Below are positions 41,806 through 50,235 of a stretch of DNA of 64,000 nucleotides, piece by piece. The stretch is from assembly GCA_023398955.1 (NCBI GenBank), contig JAEWRL010000020.1, forward strand, positions 62,001 through 126,000, written 5' to 3'. Position 1 is the stretch's first letter. Each line of letters starts with the position of its first letter. The notes under the pieces were generated by a model. It was not told where the DNA came from and searched no databases. It saw only the letters and a program-made list of their open reading frames with translations. Source of the stretch: Pseudomonadota bacterium (GTDB lineage: Bacteria > Myxococcota_A > Polyangia > Polyangiales > Polyangiaceae). A program made the translations under genes and the position numbers.

Positions 41806-43512
41806 CTAGTCGGCCATCGTCACTCGGAGGATTTCTTCGGGTGTCGTCACCCCCTCCAGGACCTTTTTGATGCCGCTCATCCTCAGAGTAGACATCCCGT
41901 TTCGGATGGCGGCGAGCTTGAGCTCTGCGGTGGAGGCGCCCTGCAGGACGAGCTCCTTCAGTTCATCGGTGAATCGCATCACCTCGTACAGAGCCACCCG
42001 CCCCTTGTAACCCGAGCCGTTGCAGGTGTTGCAGCCGCTCCCCTTCTGGAGCGTCGCACCTTGGACCTGCTCTTCGGTGGCCCCCATATCGAGGAGTGCC
42101 TGTGGGTCGAACTCGATGGGACGTTTGCAGTCCTGGCAGACTTTGCGCGCGAGCCGCTGAGCGAGCACGAGGTTGACGCTCGCCGTGATGAGGAACGGTT
42201 CAACGCCCATGTTCAGGAGGCGGGAGATTGTCGCGGGCGCGTCGTTCGTGTGGAGCGTGGAAAGCACGAGGTGGCCGGTCAATGCGGCCTTGACAGCGAT
42301 CTCCGCCGTCTCGAAGTCTCGAACCTCGCCGACCATGATGATGTCTGGGTCTTGGCGCAGGAATGAGCGCAAAGCCATCGCGAAGTTGAGACCTATCTCG
42401 TCGTGCATCTGCACCTGGTTGATGCCGTGGAGGTTGTACTCGACGGGGTCCTCGGCAGTGCTGATGTTCGTCCCTGGCCGGTTCAGGTCGCTGAGTGCCG
42501 AGTAAAGCGTGGTGGTTTTTCCAGAGCCGGTCGGTCCGGTGACGAGCACCATTCCCCATGGCTGCGAAATGGCCCACTTGAAACTGTCGAGGGGCTTGGG
42601 GTCGAAGCCGAGCTTCGCCATGTCGAGCTGCAGGTTCCCCTTGTCCAACAGGCGAAGAACTACCTTTTCGCCCCACATCGTGGGGAGCACGGAGACGCGG
42701 AAGTCCATCTCCCGGCCCTTGCCGAGCTTGAGTTTGATGCGGCCGTCTTGAGGCAGCCGACGCTCGGCGATATCGAGCTGGCTCATGATCTTCAGGCGGC
42801 TCACGAGGGCGTTCTTGAGCTTGACGGGAGGCGACATTTCCTCGTGTAAAACGCCGTCGATGCGGTACCGCACCCGAAGCCGCTTCTCGTAGGGCTCCAC
42901 GTGAATGTCGCTGCAGCCCTTGCGGATCGCGTTCAACAGCAGAACATTCACGAGTCTTACGACGGGTGCGTCTTCGCTGGCGCGTTCGAGCTCGAGCGCA
43001 TTGATCTCTTCCTCGTCCGCCGAAAAGTTGATGTCGTTGTCCTCGAGCTCCAGGTCCGCCATCACCTCCTCGTAGGAGGGACCAACCGTGTAGTAGTGCT
43101 CAATGGCCGCGTGAATGGACGTCTCGCTCGCGACGACTGGTTCGACGTTATACCCGGTGAGGAACTTGATATCGTCGATGGCGTGGAGATTCGTGGGGTC
43201 CGCCATCGCCACGATCAGGGAAGAGCCTGAACGCGAAACAGGTAGAATTCTATGCTTCTCGCAAACGTCGCGACCGACGAGCTTGATGACTTCCGGTTCG
43301 ATCTCGTACTCGTCCAGACTGACAGCGGGGAGACGGTACTGGGTGCTCAGGAAGCTCGTGATTTCCTGATCCGAGATGTACCCGAGCTTCGCCAAAGTAT
43401 AACCGAGATTCTGCCCGGAGCGCTGCTGCTCGCTTTGCGCGTCCCTCAGTTGCTGTAGGCTGATCAGCTTCTCTCTGACGAGCAACTCGCCGAGTCGGTT
43501 TCCAGATGCCAT
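41806..43512 (-). CDS. pilB: Type IV pilus assembly ATPase
   Basis: 568 residues from ATG 43512. The N-terminal MshEN-type domain (MASGNRLGELLVREKLI... to about 160) is followed by the ATPase core: Walker A VTGPTGSGKTTTL, ISTAEDPVEYNL, IIMVGEVRDFET, STLHTNDAPATISRL, and a zinc tetra-Cys (CQDC...CNTC) typical of PilB/GspE extension ATPases. It drives pilus extension. An in-frame run upstream to 44265 lies over the divergent E1 gene and was rejected. The gene is divergent from the rhodanese-E1 gene; a TATACT -10 lies 44 bp upstream. Confidence 0.94.
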   Translation of the reverse strand: MASGNRLGELLVREKLISLQQLRDAQSEQQRSGQNLGYTLAKLGYISDQEITSFLSTQYRLPAVSLDEYEIEPEVIKLVGRDVCEKHRILPVSRSGSSLIVAMADPTNLHAIDDIKFLTGYNVEPVVASETSIHAAIEHYYTVGPSYEEVMADLELEDNDINFSADEEEINALELERASEDAPVVRLVNVLLLNAIRKGCSDIHVEPYEKRLRVRYRIDGVLHEEMSPPVKLKNALVSRLKIMSQLDIAERRLPQDGRIKLKLGKGREMDFRVSVLPTMWGEKVVLRLLDKGNLQLDMAKLGFDPKPLDSFKWAISQPWGMVLVTGPTGSGKTTTLYSALSDLNRPGTNISTAEDPVEYNLHGINQVQMHDEIGLNFAMALRSFLRQDPDIIMVGEVRDFETAEIAVKAALTGHLVLSTLHTNDAPATISRLLNMGVEPFLITASVNLVLAQRLARKVCQDCKRPIEFDPQALLDMGATEEQVQGATLQKGSGCNTCNGSGYKGRVALYEVMRFTDELKELVLQGASTAELKLAAIRNGMSTLRMSGIKKVLEGVTTPEEILRVTMAD

Positions 43513-43555
43513 TCCGTGATGAATCCTTGCGGGGGTCTTGCCTCTTTGACCCGAC

Positions 43556-43561
43556 AGTATA
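43556..43561 (-). promoter_or_regulatory. Candidate -10 of the pilB promoter
   Basis: TATACT on the minus strand, 44 bp before the pilB ATG. No -35 consensus at 16-18 bp; the region instead holds a 7-bp inverted repeat, so an activator may be needed. Confidence 0.35.
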
Positions 43562-43562
43562 G

Positions 43563-43582
43563 CGGCGCGCTGCGTCGCGCCG
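43563..43582. promoter_or_regulatory. Inverted repeat upstream of the pilB -10
   Basis: CGGCGCG-ctgcgt-CGCGCCG, perfect 7-bp arms with 6-base spacer, at the place expected for a -35. Possible operator. Confidence 0.35.
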
Positions 43583-43771
43583 TTAGCCCACCTTCCCTCT
43601 GCGCCAACCGGTGCGCCGAGTGGCTCGGCGCCGAATCGCGGCCGCGTGCGCCCAGGCAAGTTCATGTGCGTGTGAGGGGGACAAGTGCCCCGCGTTACTC
43701 TCTCGCCACTCCGGCTAGCCGCTCGCGCTTGGGCGGTGGATCCGGAGCAGTGGCCGGGCCGGTCGGCTCCC

Positions 43772-43801
43772 TTGACGGTCCCGGAGGGCGCGGCCCATAT
43801 T
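43772..43801 (+). promoter_or_regulatory. Candidate promoter of the rhodanese-E1 gene
   Basis: -35 TTGACG (43772-43777), 18-bp spacer, -10 CATATT (43796-43801). The predicted start lies about 45 bp before ATG 43855. Confidence 0.4.
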
Positions 43802-43854
43802 CGCAGCACGGGAGCGCGGATGGGACAACGTCGAATCCTCAGGGGGCCGTGATC

Positions 43855-45033
43855 ATGGCCAAGAGTTATAGCCATCTGCTCTCCGAGCTGAAGCGTCAGG
43901 TCCGCACCATTGGCATCGACGAGTTGCGGGAGCGCTTGGCCCAGCAGCAGAGCCGGCCGTTTCGGCTGGTGGACGTGCGGGAGCGGGACGAGTTCCGCCA
44001 GGGGTACATCCCGGGCGCCCTTCATGTTCCTCGCAGTCACCTCGAGATGCAGATCGAGCAGACGGTGCCGGACCGGGAGCAAGAGCTCGTGGTGTACTGT
44101 GCAGCGGGGGCACGCAGTGTGCTGGCGGTGCGTACTCTCATCGAGCTTGGCTACCGCAACGTGGTGAGCGCGGATCCTGGCTTCTTCCTCTGGAAAGAGC
44201 GCGGCTTTCCCATCGACGTCCCTCCCGCCCTGACCGACGGTCAGCTCGAGCGCTACTCTCGTCATGTCCTTTTGCCGGAAGTCGGTGAAGCGGGGCAGGC
44301 CAGGTTGTTGGCTGCCAGGGTGCTCTTGTTGGGGGCGGGAGGCCTTGGTTCTCCCGCGGCGCTGTACCTGGCTGCGGCGGGGATCGGTCGCCTAGGGTTC
44401 GTGGATTCTGACACCGTAGAGCTTTCGAACCTGCAGCGGCAGATTCTTCATGCAACGAGCCGCCTGGGCGTCGCCAAGGTCGACAGCGCCGAGAGCACGA
44501 TCGCCGACCTGAACCCAGATGTGACGGTGGTGAAGTACCAGGAGAGACTGCAGCGCAGCAGCGTGGACAGGATTCTCGGTGACGGGTGGGACGTCATCGT
44601 GGATGGTTGCGACAATTTTCCGACCCGCTACCTCGTCAACGATGCATCTTTGGTTCATCGCATTCCGGTCGTGCACGGCAGCATCTACCGCTTCGAAGGG
44701 CAGTTGACCACGTTTCTTCCGGGGAACGGCCCTTGTTATCGTTGCCTTTACCCCGAGCCGCCGCCAGCGAACATGGCCCCAACCTGCTCGGAAGCGGGGG
44801 TCCTCGGCATATTGCCGGGGGTCATCGGAACCCTTCAAGCTACCGAAGCCGTCAAGGTCATCCTGGGCGCAGGTGAGCTGCTGGTGGGCCGTCTTCTGAC
44901 CTACGACGCCTTGGCCATGCAGTTTCGGCAGCTGAAGTTCAGGCGTGACCGGGAGTGCGCGGCGTGTGGCGATAGTCCGACGATTCGCGAGTACGTGGAC
45001 TACGAAGGCTTCTGCGCCGGACCTTCCCACTGA
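43855..45033 (+). CDS. Rhodanese fused to E1-like adenylyltransferase (MoeB/ThiF family)
   Basis: 392 residues. N-terminal rhodanese domain (about 18-118; LVDVRERDEFRQG, VVYCAAGARS with active Cys82). C-terminal E1-like domain (about 128-385): nucleotide loop LLGAGGLGSPAA, SNLQRQILH, DGCDNFPTRY, HGSIYRFEGQ, two zinc Cys pairs (Cys294/297 and Cys368/371) and Cys311 in APTCSEAGVLG. Such enzymes adenylate the C-terminus of ubiquitin-like sulfur carriers (MoaD, ThiS) and pass sulfur to them. In eukaryotic MOCS3/Uba4 the rhodanese is C-terminal; here the order is reversed. The cognate carrier is not nearby, so molybdopterin or thiamine use is undecided. Upstream starts at 43516 add implausible sequence. 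The ATG is preceded by GGGGGCCGTGATC, weak binding site. Confidence 0.9.
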   Translation: MAKSYSHLLSELKRQVRTIGIDELRERLAQQQSRPFRLVDVRERDEFRQGYIPGALHVPRSHLEMQIEQTVPDREQELVVYCAAGARSVLAVRTLIELGYRNVVSADPGFFLWKERGFPIDVPPALTDGQLERYSRHVLLPEVGEAGQARLLAARVLLLGAGGLGSPAALYLAAAGIGRLGFVDSDTVELSNLQRQILHATSRLGVAKVDSAESTIADLNPDVTVVKYQERLQRSSVDRILGDGWDVIVDGCDNFPTRYLVNDASLVHRIPVVHGSIYRFEGQLTTFLPGNGPCYRCLYPEPPPANMAPTCSEAGVLGILPGVIGTLQATEAVKVILGAGELLVGRLLTYDALAMQFRQLKFRRDRECAACGDSPTIREYVDYEGFCAGPSH

Positions 45034-45046
45034 AGTCTGCTGTCAG

Positions 45047-45742
45047 TCAGCCAGCATGCGCGCGCAGGAGCGATTCGAGGATTTGTAGGAGGTCTCCGAA
45101 GTCGTCGAACAGGGCGACGGCGCCTGCCTCGACCAGCTCCGGCCCGGAGTGACTCGAGCAAAAACCGATGCCCAACATGCCGGCTTGCCGCGCGGCTTCC
45201 AGGCCAGGCAGAGAGTCCTCCACGACTATGGTCCGAGGTGGCTGCGCGCCGAGGCGAGCGGCGGCCAAGAGGAATACGTCGGGTGCCGGTTTGCCGTGTG
45301 CTACTTCGAGCGTGCTGCAGCGAATTGGCAAGAGGTCATCCAGCCCAGCGTGCCGCAGATTGAAATCGATCTTCTTTGGGCTGCCCGAGGACGCCACGGC
45401 CATCGCCATCCCCCGGCGCCTCAGCTCCTCCAGCGCGGCGCGGGTGCCTGGAAACGAGGCCAGAGCCGGCGCAGCGCTGTGGAAGTACTCTCGCTCACGT
45501 TCGGCAATGGTTTCTGAGCCCAGGGGACGCCCCTCCTGCTCCTCGAAATGGGCTAACACCGCCCTGTCGCTCTTCCCTATGAATGCTTGGATGTCCGAGA
45601 GTTTCGCGCGAACTCCGCGGCGCGCCAGCACAGGCAGCCACGCGCCGCAGCTCAGGACTTCGCTGTCCACCAGGACGCCGTCGCAGTCGAAGATGACTGC
45701 GTTCGGAAGCGACCAGGGGCTGCCGGCGGGGAGCGGGTTCAC
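45047..45742 (-). CDS. HAD-family hydrolase, beta-phosphoglucomutase/phosphatase type
   Basis: 231 residues from GTG 45742; the start is uncertain. HAD motifs: I, FDCDGVLVDSE; II, ASSGSPKK; III, Lys in HGKPAPDVFLLAA; IV, VEDSLPGLEAA. The helical cap after motif I (AWLPVLARRGVRAKL, REREYFH) makes it subfamily IA, with relatives acting on phosphoglucose, phosphoglycolate or small sugar phosphates. It probably dephosphorylates or isomerises a sugar phosphate. It lies 61 bp after the PAP2-like gene in the same direction, and is convergent with the rhodanese-E1 gene (13 bp). No upstream ribosome-binding site is obvious for any start; ATG 45859 would overlap the neighbouring gene. Confidence 0.8.
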   Translation of the reverse strand: MNPLPAGSPWSLPNAVIFDCDGVLVDSEVLSCGAWLPVLARRGVRAKLSDIQAFIGKSDRAVLAHFEEQEGRPLGSETIAEREREYFHSAAPALASFPGTRAALEELRRRGMAMAVASSGSPKKIDFNLRHAGLDDLLPIRCSTLEVAHGKPAPDVFLLAAARLGAQPPRTIVVEDSLPGLEAARQAGMLGIGFCSSHSGPELVEAGAVALFDDFGDLLQILESLLRAHAG

Positions 45743-45803
45743 TGTGGCTGCTTTCGCACGACGGGGGAGGCAAGCCGTCTCCCTCGCGGTCCGCGCATCG
45801 CCG

Positions 45804-46811
45804 TCATCGTTGACTGCCGGCCCTCGTCGGAAGGGGCGGCCACATCGGGGAAAGTCCATGTTTTGCTCGGCGCCAGCGCTCGTGCTCGGTGACTCTCATG
45901 CCGAGTTCACAGGCGGCCGCGGCCAGCAGCAAACCGGCTACTACATCGACGACGTAGTGCCAGCGCAGAAAGAGCGTGGCTCCCATGATGTTCAGTGCGA
46001 AGAAGAAGACTACGGGCCACGTATAGCGGAAGGGTACGAGATGCCGCTGTCGGTAAGAGAAGAGTGCGACGAAGGTCGGTGCCGCAGTGTGCAGCGACGG
46101 GAAGATGTCCTTCTGAGCGCCGCCCGAGGCGACAACTCCCATGACCATGTCGACCCACTGCGCATCTGGAAAGGGGTTCTCGAAGAGGGGTGCGAGAGCC
46201 CGGTATGGACCGAAGCCGGGGACTAGCATGTAAAGGGTATGTCCCAAGCAAAAGCAGAAGATGAATCCAAAACTGAACTCGCCGAGGACTCTCGCGCGCC
46301 TGGAGAAGAACAGGATTCCGAAGATGTGAATCGCTATGATGAAGAAATAGCAGAAGTAGAAGAATGCGAACCATTCGCTCGTCCAGGTGTTGACGAGGTC
46401 ATCGAGCGCTAGGGCGGGCTCCACCCCAAAGAGCGTGAGGTCCAAGTGATAGAGTTCTCGGTCGAAGCTGTGCGGACTGACGATTGGGAGCAGCGTTCCC
46501 AAAATGAAGTAGCTGGACTGCACTGGGAGCAAGAGGGCCAATCGGTACAGGATGGCGCGAGGCCAGGACCAGGACAGCCAGTGGGTTCGGACGAGGATGA
46601 CCGTAGCAAGGTTGAAGCTACCCAGGGCGACGAGCAACGCGCTCACGCGCCTTTGCGGAGCACTCGAAGGGGCTGTCACGCTCACATAGATGAGCATGCA
46701 CATGAAGACGGCCACCAGGTAGTCTTGGATGGCAAGCTCTGAGACGAGCCGGCGCAGAGAGCCGGGTCTGGGTAACTCACCAGCATCGCTGGGTCGCTGC
46801 GATTGTGACAT
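45804..46811 (-). CDS. PAP2/Aur1-like inositolphosphotransferase-family membrane protein
   Basis: 335 residues with about seven membrane segments. PAP2 signature: FPSLHTAAPT (His241 within residues 237-246) and LRWHYVVDVVAG (His285, Asp289), with a distal Arg. The N-terminal helix bundle and the GFGPY loop (199-203) resemble Aur1/Ipt1-type inositolphosphoryl-ceramide transferases more than simple phosphatidate phosphatases. A plausible role is transfer of a phospho-alcohol between membrane lipids, such as sphingolipids, which several myxobacteria contain; the substrate is inference. ATG 46811 was chosen; GTG 46826 is an alternative. It lies 30 bp after the zinc-ribbon membrane gene and before the HAD gene, consistent with one transcript. 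Confidence 0.72.
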   Translation of the reverse strand: MSQSQRPSDAGELPRPGSLRRLVSELAIQDYLVAVFMCMLIYVSVTAPSSAPQRRVSALLVALGSFNLATVILVRTHWLSWSWPRAILYRLALLLPVQSSYFILGTLLPIVSPHSFDRELYHLDLTLFGVEPALALDDLVNTWTSEWFAFFYFCYFFIIAIHIFGILFFSRRARVLGEFSFGFIFCFCLGHTLYMLVPGFGPYRALAPLFENPFPDAQWVDMVMGVVASGGAQKDIFPSLHTAAPTFVALFSYRQRHLVPFRYTWPVVFFFALNIMGATLFLRWHYVVDVVAGLLLAAAACELGMRVTEHERWRRAKHGLSPMWPPLPTRAGSQR

Positions 46812-46841
46812 GGTCAGGTCTGCCACCGGTCGGGATGCGAA

Positions 46842-47627
46842 TTACTCGCCGCGAGTCCTCGAGCGACGCGCGATCGCTTCGGCCTCTTCGGGGTCCAGGA
46901 GCTCCGTCGATGGGGCATCGGACGAGACGCGGAGCTTCTGCGCCGTCTCCCCCGAGAATAGAAGCCTGCCGTCGTCGCTGACGCGCATCCGCACCTTGTC
47001 CTCTGCGCCAAGTCTGGCGAGCAGGGCTTCGGCTTGTGCTGCCGTCAAGCGCATGCGCTCTCCCAGTTCCTCGGCGGTCAGCTCGGTAGGGAGCTCTCGC
47101 AGTAGCTCGGCGGCCACGCTCACCCAGGCAGCGTCCAGGGCGCGGCGCAGATCTGCCCTGTTGCGAGCGCCTTGTCGCCACGCGAACAGAGCACCGAGCC
47201 CCGGCGTGCCCAACATGAGGACCAGCATGAGGATCGTGGCAACTCCCAAGTTGGCAATCGCAATCACGGCGAGGGCCACGATGATGCCAACCAGGCCGAA
47301 CGTTAGTACTGTGAGGGCGCCGAGACGCCAAGCAATGCTGGCGCTGCGGGCGCGGGCCGCTTTGCGCAACAGGTTCGCCTCGTGGGCTGTCCTGAGTTGC
47401 AGCCCTTCGGCCGGGACGCGTGGGCCGCCGCACACCCTGCAGCGTTGTCGCAACACGGGGTGCGGATCGATGTCTGCTATGGCGCCGCAGTGAGGACAGC
47501 GAAATGTTTCGCCATGTACCGTGCCACACGCTTCGCACCTCCCGCCCGCCGAGGACAGCGGTGCCCGACAAACGCGACAGGATTCGCCCGGGCTGGGATC
47601 GCGGAGAGTGCCTGATGAGTCGCCCAT
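46842..47627 (-). CDS. Zinc-ribbon/transmembrane/winged-helix hypothetical protein
   Basis: 261 residues. Three domains: a double zinc ribbon with four CxxC-type pairs (CRVC, CEAC, CPHC, CRVC; about residues 17-68), two membrane helices (about 96-150, LTVLTFGLVGIIVALAVIAI and ATILMLVLMLGTPGLGALFA), and a C-terminal winged-helix-like region (LPTELTAEELGERMRLTAAQ, then EALLARLGAEDKVRMRVSDDG). A membrane-anchored zinc-ribbon protein with a DNA- or protein-binding tail could be a membrane-tethered regulator; I do not recognise a named family. It is followed by the PAP2-like gene after 30 bp, and preceded by the Nudix gene (40 bp), all on the minus strand. Confidence 0.65.
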   Translation of the reverse strand: MGDSSGTLRDPSPGESCRVCRAPLSSAGGRCEACGTVHGETFRCPHCGAIADIDPHPVLRQRCRVCGGPRVPAEGLQLRTAHEANLLRKAARARSASIAWRLGALTVLTFGLVGIIVALAVIAIANLGVATILMLVLMLGTPGLGALFAWRQGARNRADLRRALDAAWVSVAAELLRELPTELTAEELGERMRLTAAQAEALLARLGAEDKVRMRVSDDGRLLFSGETAQKLRVSSDAPSTELLDPEEAEAIARRSRTRGE

Positions 47628-47667
47628 CTGCTGAGGGGGTGAACATGCCTGGCGAAGAGCCCAGGAA

Positions 47668-48312
47668 TCAAGGGCTACGCGGTGTCGCGCCGTCCAAAAG
47701 GGGGAAAACGTCGCGCAACATGCGAAGTGTCAGACCCCAAACCACGTGCCGGCCCACCTTGACGGCGGGGAAGGATGCCGGCGTGCCGGGCTCGTCGGGC
47801 GACCAAGTCACTTGGTTGGTCTCTGCTCGCAGATCCCAAATGGGCACCCAGAAGGCTTCTTCGACCTCTGCGGGCGCCAGGCGCAGCGGGACTGCAGCAT
47901 CTACGGCAAAGAGAAAGGGCGAAATGACCAGAGGAGCAGTGAGTCCCCGCGTCATGGCCTGTCGGTCGTCGAGCTGTCCGAGCAGCTGCCCCTTCTCAGC
48001 AAGCGGATAGCCAACTTCCTCGAGTGTCTCCCGCATCGCGGTATCGCGCAGCGATGTGTCCAGGGGTGACGTCCGGCCACCAGGGAGCCCAACGTGTCCG
48101 CTCCAAGGGTCCCCGAGGCGAGTGGCCCGCCTTATCAATAGGACTCGAAGTCCGTCCGCGGCCTCGACCAACAGGATCGCAACCGCCGCGCGCGCCGAGG
48201 CTCTCACTGCCAGGGTCGCGGGCTGCCGGCGAGCCACACGCTCGGCCAACACCGCGAGGTCGTGGCCCAAGGCGGGGCGTACGCTCGGATCGAGGGAGCT
48301 CATGTCGGCCAT
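47668..48312 (-). CDS. Nudix hydrolase, CoA pyrophosphatase-like
   Basis: 214 residues. Nudix box GGRTSPLDTSLRDTAMRETLEEVGY is complete. The LRVLLIRRATRLGDPWSGHVGLPGG run is typical of the CoaA-pyrophosphatase (NudL/PCD1) family, which cleaves CoA and acyl-CoA into 3',5'-ADP and phosphopantetheine. A VGRHVVWGLTLRML segment at the C-terminus matches the same family. ATGs at 48312 and 48303 are 9 bases apart; TATACT overlaps the first ATG region on the minus strand, so a nearly leaderless message is possible. It may head the Nudix, zinc-ribbon, PAP2, HAD gene run. Divergent from the DUF2330 gene. Confidence 0.88.
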   Translation of the reverse strand: MADMSSLDPSVRPALGHDLAVLAERVARRQPATLAVRASARAAVAILLVEAADGLRVLLIRRATRLGDPWSGHVGLPGGRTSPLDTSLRDTAMRETLEEVGYPLAEKGQLLGQLDDRQAMTRGLTAPLVISPFLFAVDAAVPLRLAPAEVEEAFWVPIWDLRAETNQVTWSPDEPGTPASFPAVKVGRHVVWGLTLRMLRDVFPLLDGATPRSP

Positions 48313-48418
48313 AGTATACGGCAAGCTCGATAGTAGGCGCGGAATCATCGGCTGTCGGTAGAGCGTTCGGTCGGTGAATCTGGTGAATCCCGGCCAGTTT
48401 CTGGTAGCCTCCCGCGCG

Positions 48419-50194
48419 ATGAAAAAAGCGCTCGCATTGTTGGTTCCCATGCTCTTGCTCTCGGTGGCATCGCCGGTGTGGGCGTTCCCTGGCTTCCTTG
48501 CGGGCAAGTCGAAGGACGAACGCAGCATCCACGCGGCGCAGATCGTGCTGATGCGCAGCGGGGAACGCACCGTCCTGACCGTCATGCCCGACTACAGCGG
48601 ACCCATGAACGAGTTTGCCGTCGTCGTTGCCGTGCCGAAGGATGTCACTTTGGATCGCGTGACGACGCTGCGCCGCGAGTTCGTCGATCGCGTGGAGACC
48701 ATTACGGCACCCCGCTTCCACGAGTGGTGGGAGATGGATCCCTGCGAGCCAGGGCCTGCACGACAGGAGTGGGAGCGGGACCTGCGTGCTTCGTCAGAAA
48801 CGGCTTTCCTGGGAGGGGGAAGTGATGGCAAGCCGCAGCGCAAGGTGCCCAAGGAGTTGCTGCTCACGGTCGAGCCGGACTTCAAGGTGCAAGGGGAGTA
48901 TGCGTTCACGCTGCTCCAGGACGAACCCCCGTCCAAGTGGCTCGCGGCGCGCGGCTATCAGCTCCCCAAGGGCCTCAGCGAGGCCGAGGCGAGCGTGGAT
49001 GGCGACTACTCGTTCCTCGTGGCGACGGTGGATCCGATGAAGATAGAGCTCATCGGGGGGGATCGCGCCGTGATGTCACCGATCCGCTATTGGACAGAGC
49101 AGCCTGTGCACAAACTGCCGGTGCGGCTCGGGCTTCTGAGTATCGACGACCACCAGGAGCTTCAGGTGTTCGTCTTGGACCACAAAGCTCGCTTCGTGCC
49201 GAAGAACTATCCGGTCGTTACCCCGCCGACGAACATCGAGGTGGGCTTCAAGGTGAAGGAGCGCGTGGGGGAGTTCTACAATGCCCTCTCCGACAGCGTG
49301 CGTGAGAAGGCGCCAAACGCCTTCTTTGCCGAATACGCGTGGTCGGCCGAAGGATGCGGGCAACCCTGCGCCACCGAACCGCTGATGATTCACGAGTTGC
49401 TCACCCTGGGCGGAGATGTTTTCGAGCAAATCGTTCCAGAGGAAGAGCTCAATCCCGAGCCCCCCGAACTGACCGACGAGGAGAAGGAGAAGGAGAAGGA
49501 GGAGCTGAAACCGCTGAAGCCAAAGGAGCGCAAGAAGATCGAGGACGAGCGCCAGGAGGAGCGTGAGGAGGTGGCCCGCCGCAAGGCCTTGCTGGAGCGG
49601 CACAAGTACGTGGTGAGTCGCTTGCACTACAGGTATAGCGAGGCAACGCTGCCGAAAGACCTGGAGTTGCGTCCGGAGCCGACGGAGATAGTTGGTGGCG
49701 TTGGCTTGCCCAAGGGGCCTGGGGGTGACCTCCCGCTCGGCACCAAGACAGGCGAAGACCAAAACAAGCTACAGATGCGCTACGTGCACTTCCACCCTTG
49801 GAAGGGCGTCATCAAATGCGAGACCCCCGAACGTTGGAGGTGGGCCAAAGCACCGCGTACGTACCGCGGCCTCCGGAAGATCTGGATTGCCGAGGACATG
49901 ACCCGCAAGAGCCGCACGCAGATCAAGCTCGCTGAGGTCGTCCAAACACCGATCCCGGAGCTTGGCTTGAGTGGCAAGCCTGCGCTCGAGGTTGCTGACG
50001 CGGGCACCGATGGCGGAGTCGGCGGTGAGCCCGAGAGCAAGTCCTGCGGCTGTCGTATCCCGGGGAGCCCAGGGATGCCTGCGGGGCGGGTAGGGATTGG
50101 CTGGGTTGTGGGCGCGGCAGCGATTGCGGTGGGGCTGAGTCGCCGGTCGCGTGCTCGATGTCGCCCCCGTGCGAGTTCTCGCCAGCGAGGCTAG
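48419..50194 (+). CDS. DUF2330 protein with MYXO-CTERM-like anchor
   Basis: 591 residues. Signal peptide MKKALALLVPMLLLSVASPV, cleaved near AFPG. The DUF2330 region follows (about 30-330; IVLMRSGERTVLTVMPDYSG, EFAVVVAVPKDVTLDRV, TPPTNIEVGFKVKERVGEFY). A long charged helix (about 360-415; KEKEKEELKPLKPKERKKIE with many Glu) and a further domain lead to a C-terminal SKSCGCRIPG, a hydrophobic stretch (IGWVVGAAAIAVGL) and an Arg-rich tail (SRRSRARCRPRASSRQRG). Cys-rich motif, membrane helix and basic tail are the MYXO-CTERM sorting signal layout, so the protein is probably processed and exposed on the surface. The product function is unknown. Confidence 0.85.
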   Translation: MKKALALLVPMLLLSVASPVWAFPGFLAGKSKDERSIHAAQIVLMRSGERTVLTVMPDYSGPMNEFAVVVAVPKDVTLDRVTTLRREFVDRVETITAPRFHEWWEMDPCEPGPARQEWERDLRASSETAFLGGGSDGKPQRKVPKELLLTVEPDFKVQGEYAFTLLQDEPPSKWLAARGYQLPKGLSEAEASVDGDYSFLVATVDPMKIELIGGDRAVMSPIRYWTEQPVHKLPVRLGLLSIDDHQELQVFVLDHKARFVPKNYPVVTPPTNIEVGFKVKERVGEFYNALSDSVREKAPNAFFAEYAWSAEGCGQPCATEPLMIHELLTLGGDVFEQIVPEEELNPEPPELTDEEKEKEKEELKPLKPKERKKIEDERQEEREEVARRKALLERHKYVVSRLHYRYSEATLPKDLELRPEPTEIVGGVGLPKGPGGDLPLGTKTGEDQNKLQMRYVHFHPWKGVIKCETPERWRWAKAPRTYRGLRKIWIAEDMTRKSRTQIKLAEVVQTPIPELGLSGKPALEVADAGTDGGVGGEPESKSCGCRIPGSPGMPAGRVGIGWVVGAAAIAVGLSRRSRARCRPRASSRQRG

Positions 50195-50235
50195 ACGGCT
50201 CGTCGGCAGCTCACTCAGAGTCATTCATTGCAGAG

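Larger units (their letters stand above)
43513..43854. other. 342-bp divergent promoter region, pilB and rhodanese-E1
   Basis: Contains -10-like TATACT (43556-43561, minus) for pilB, an adjacent 7-bp inverted repeat (43563-43582), and a fair plus-strand promoter (43772-43801). No gene is seen. Confidence 0.5.
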
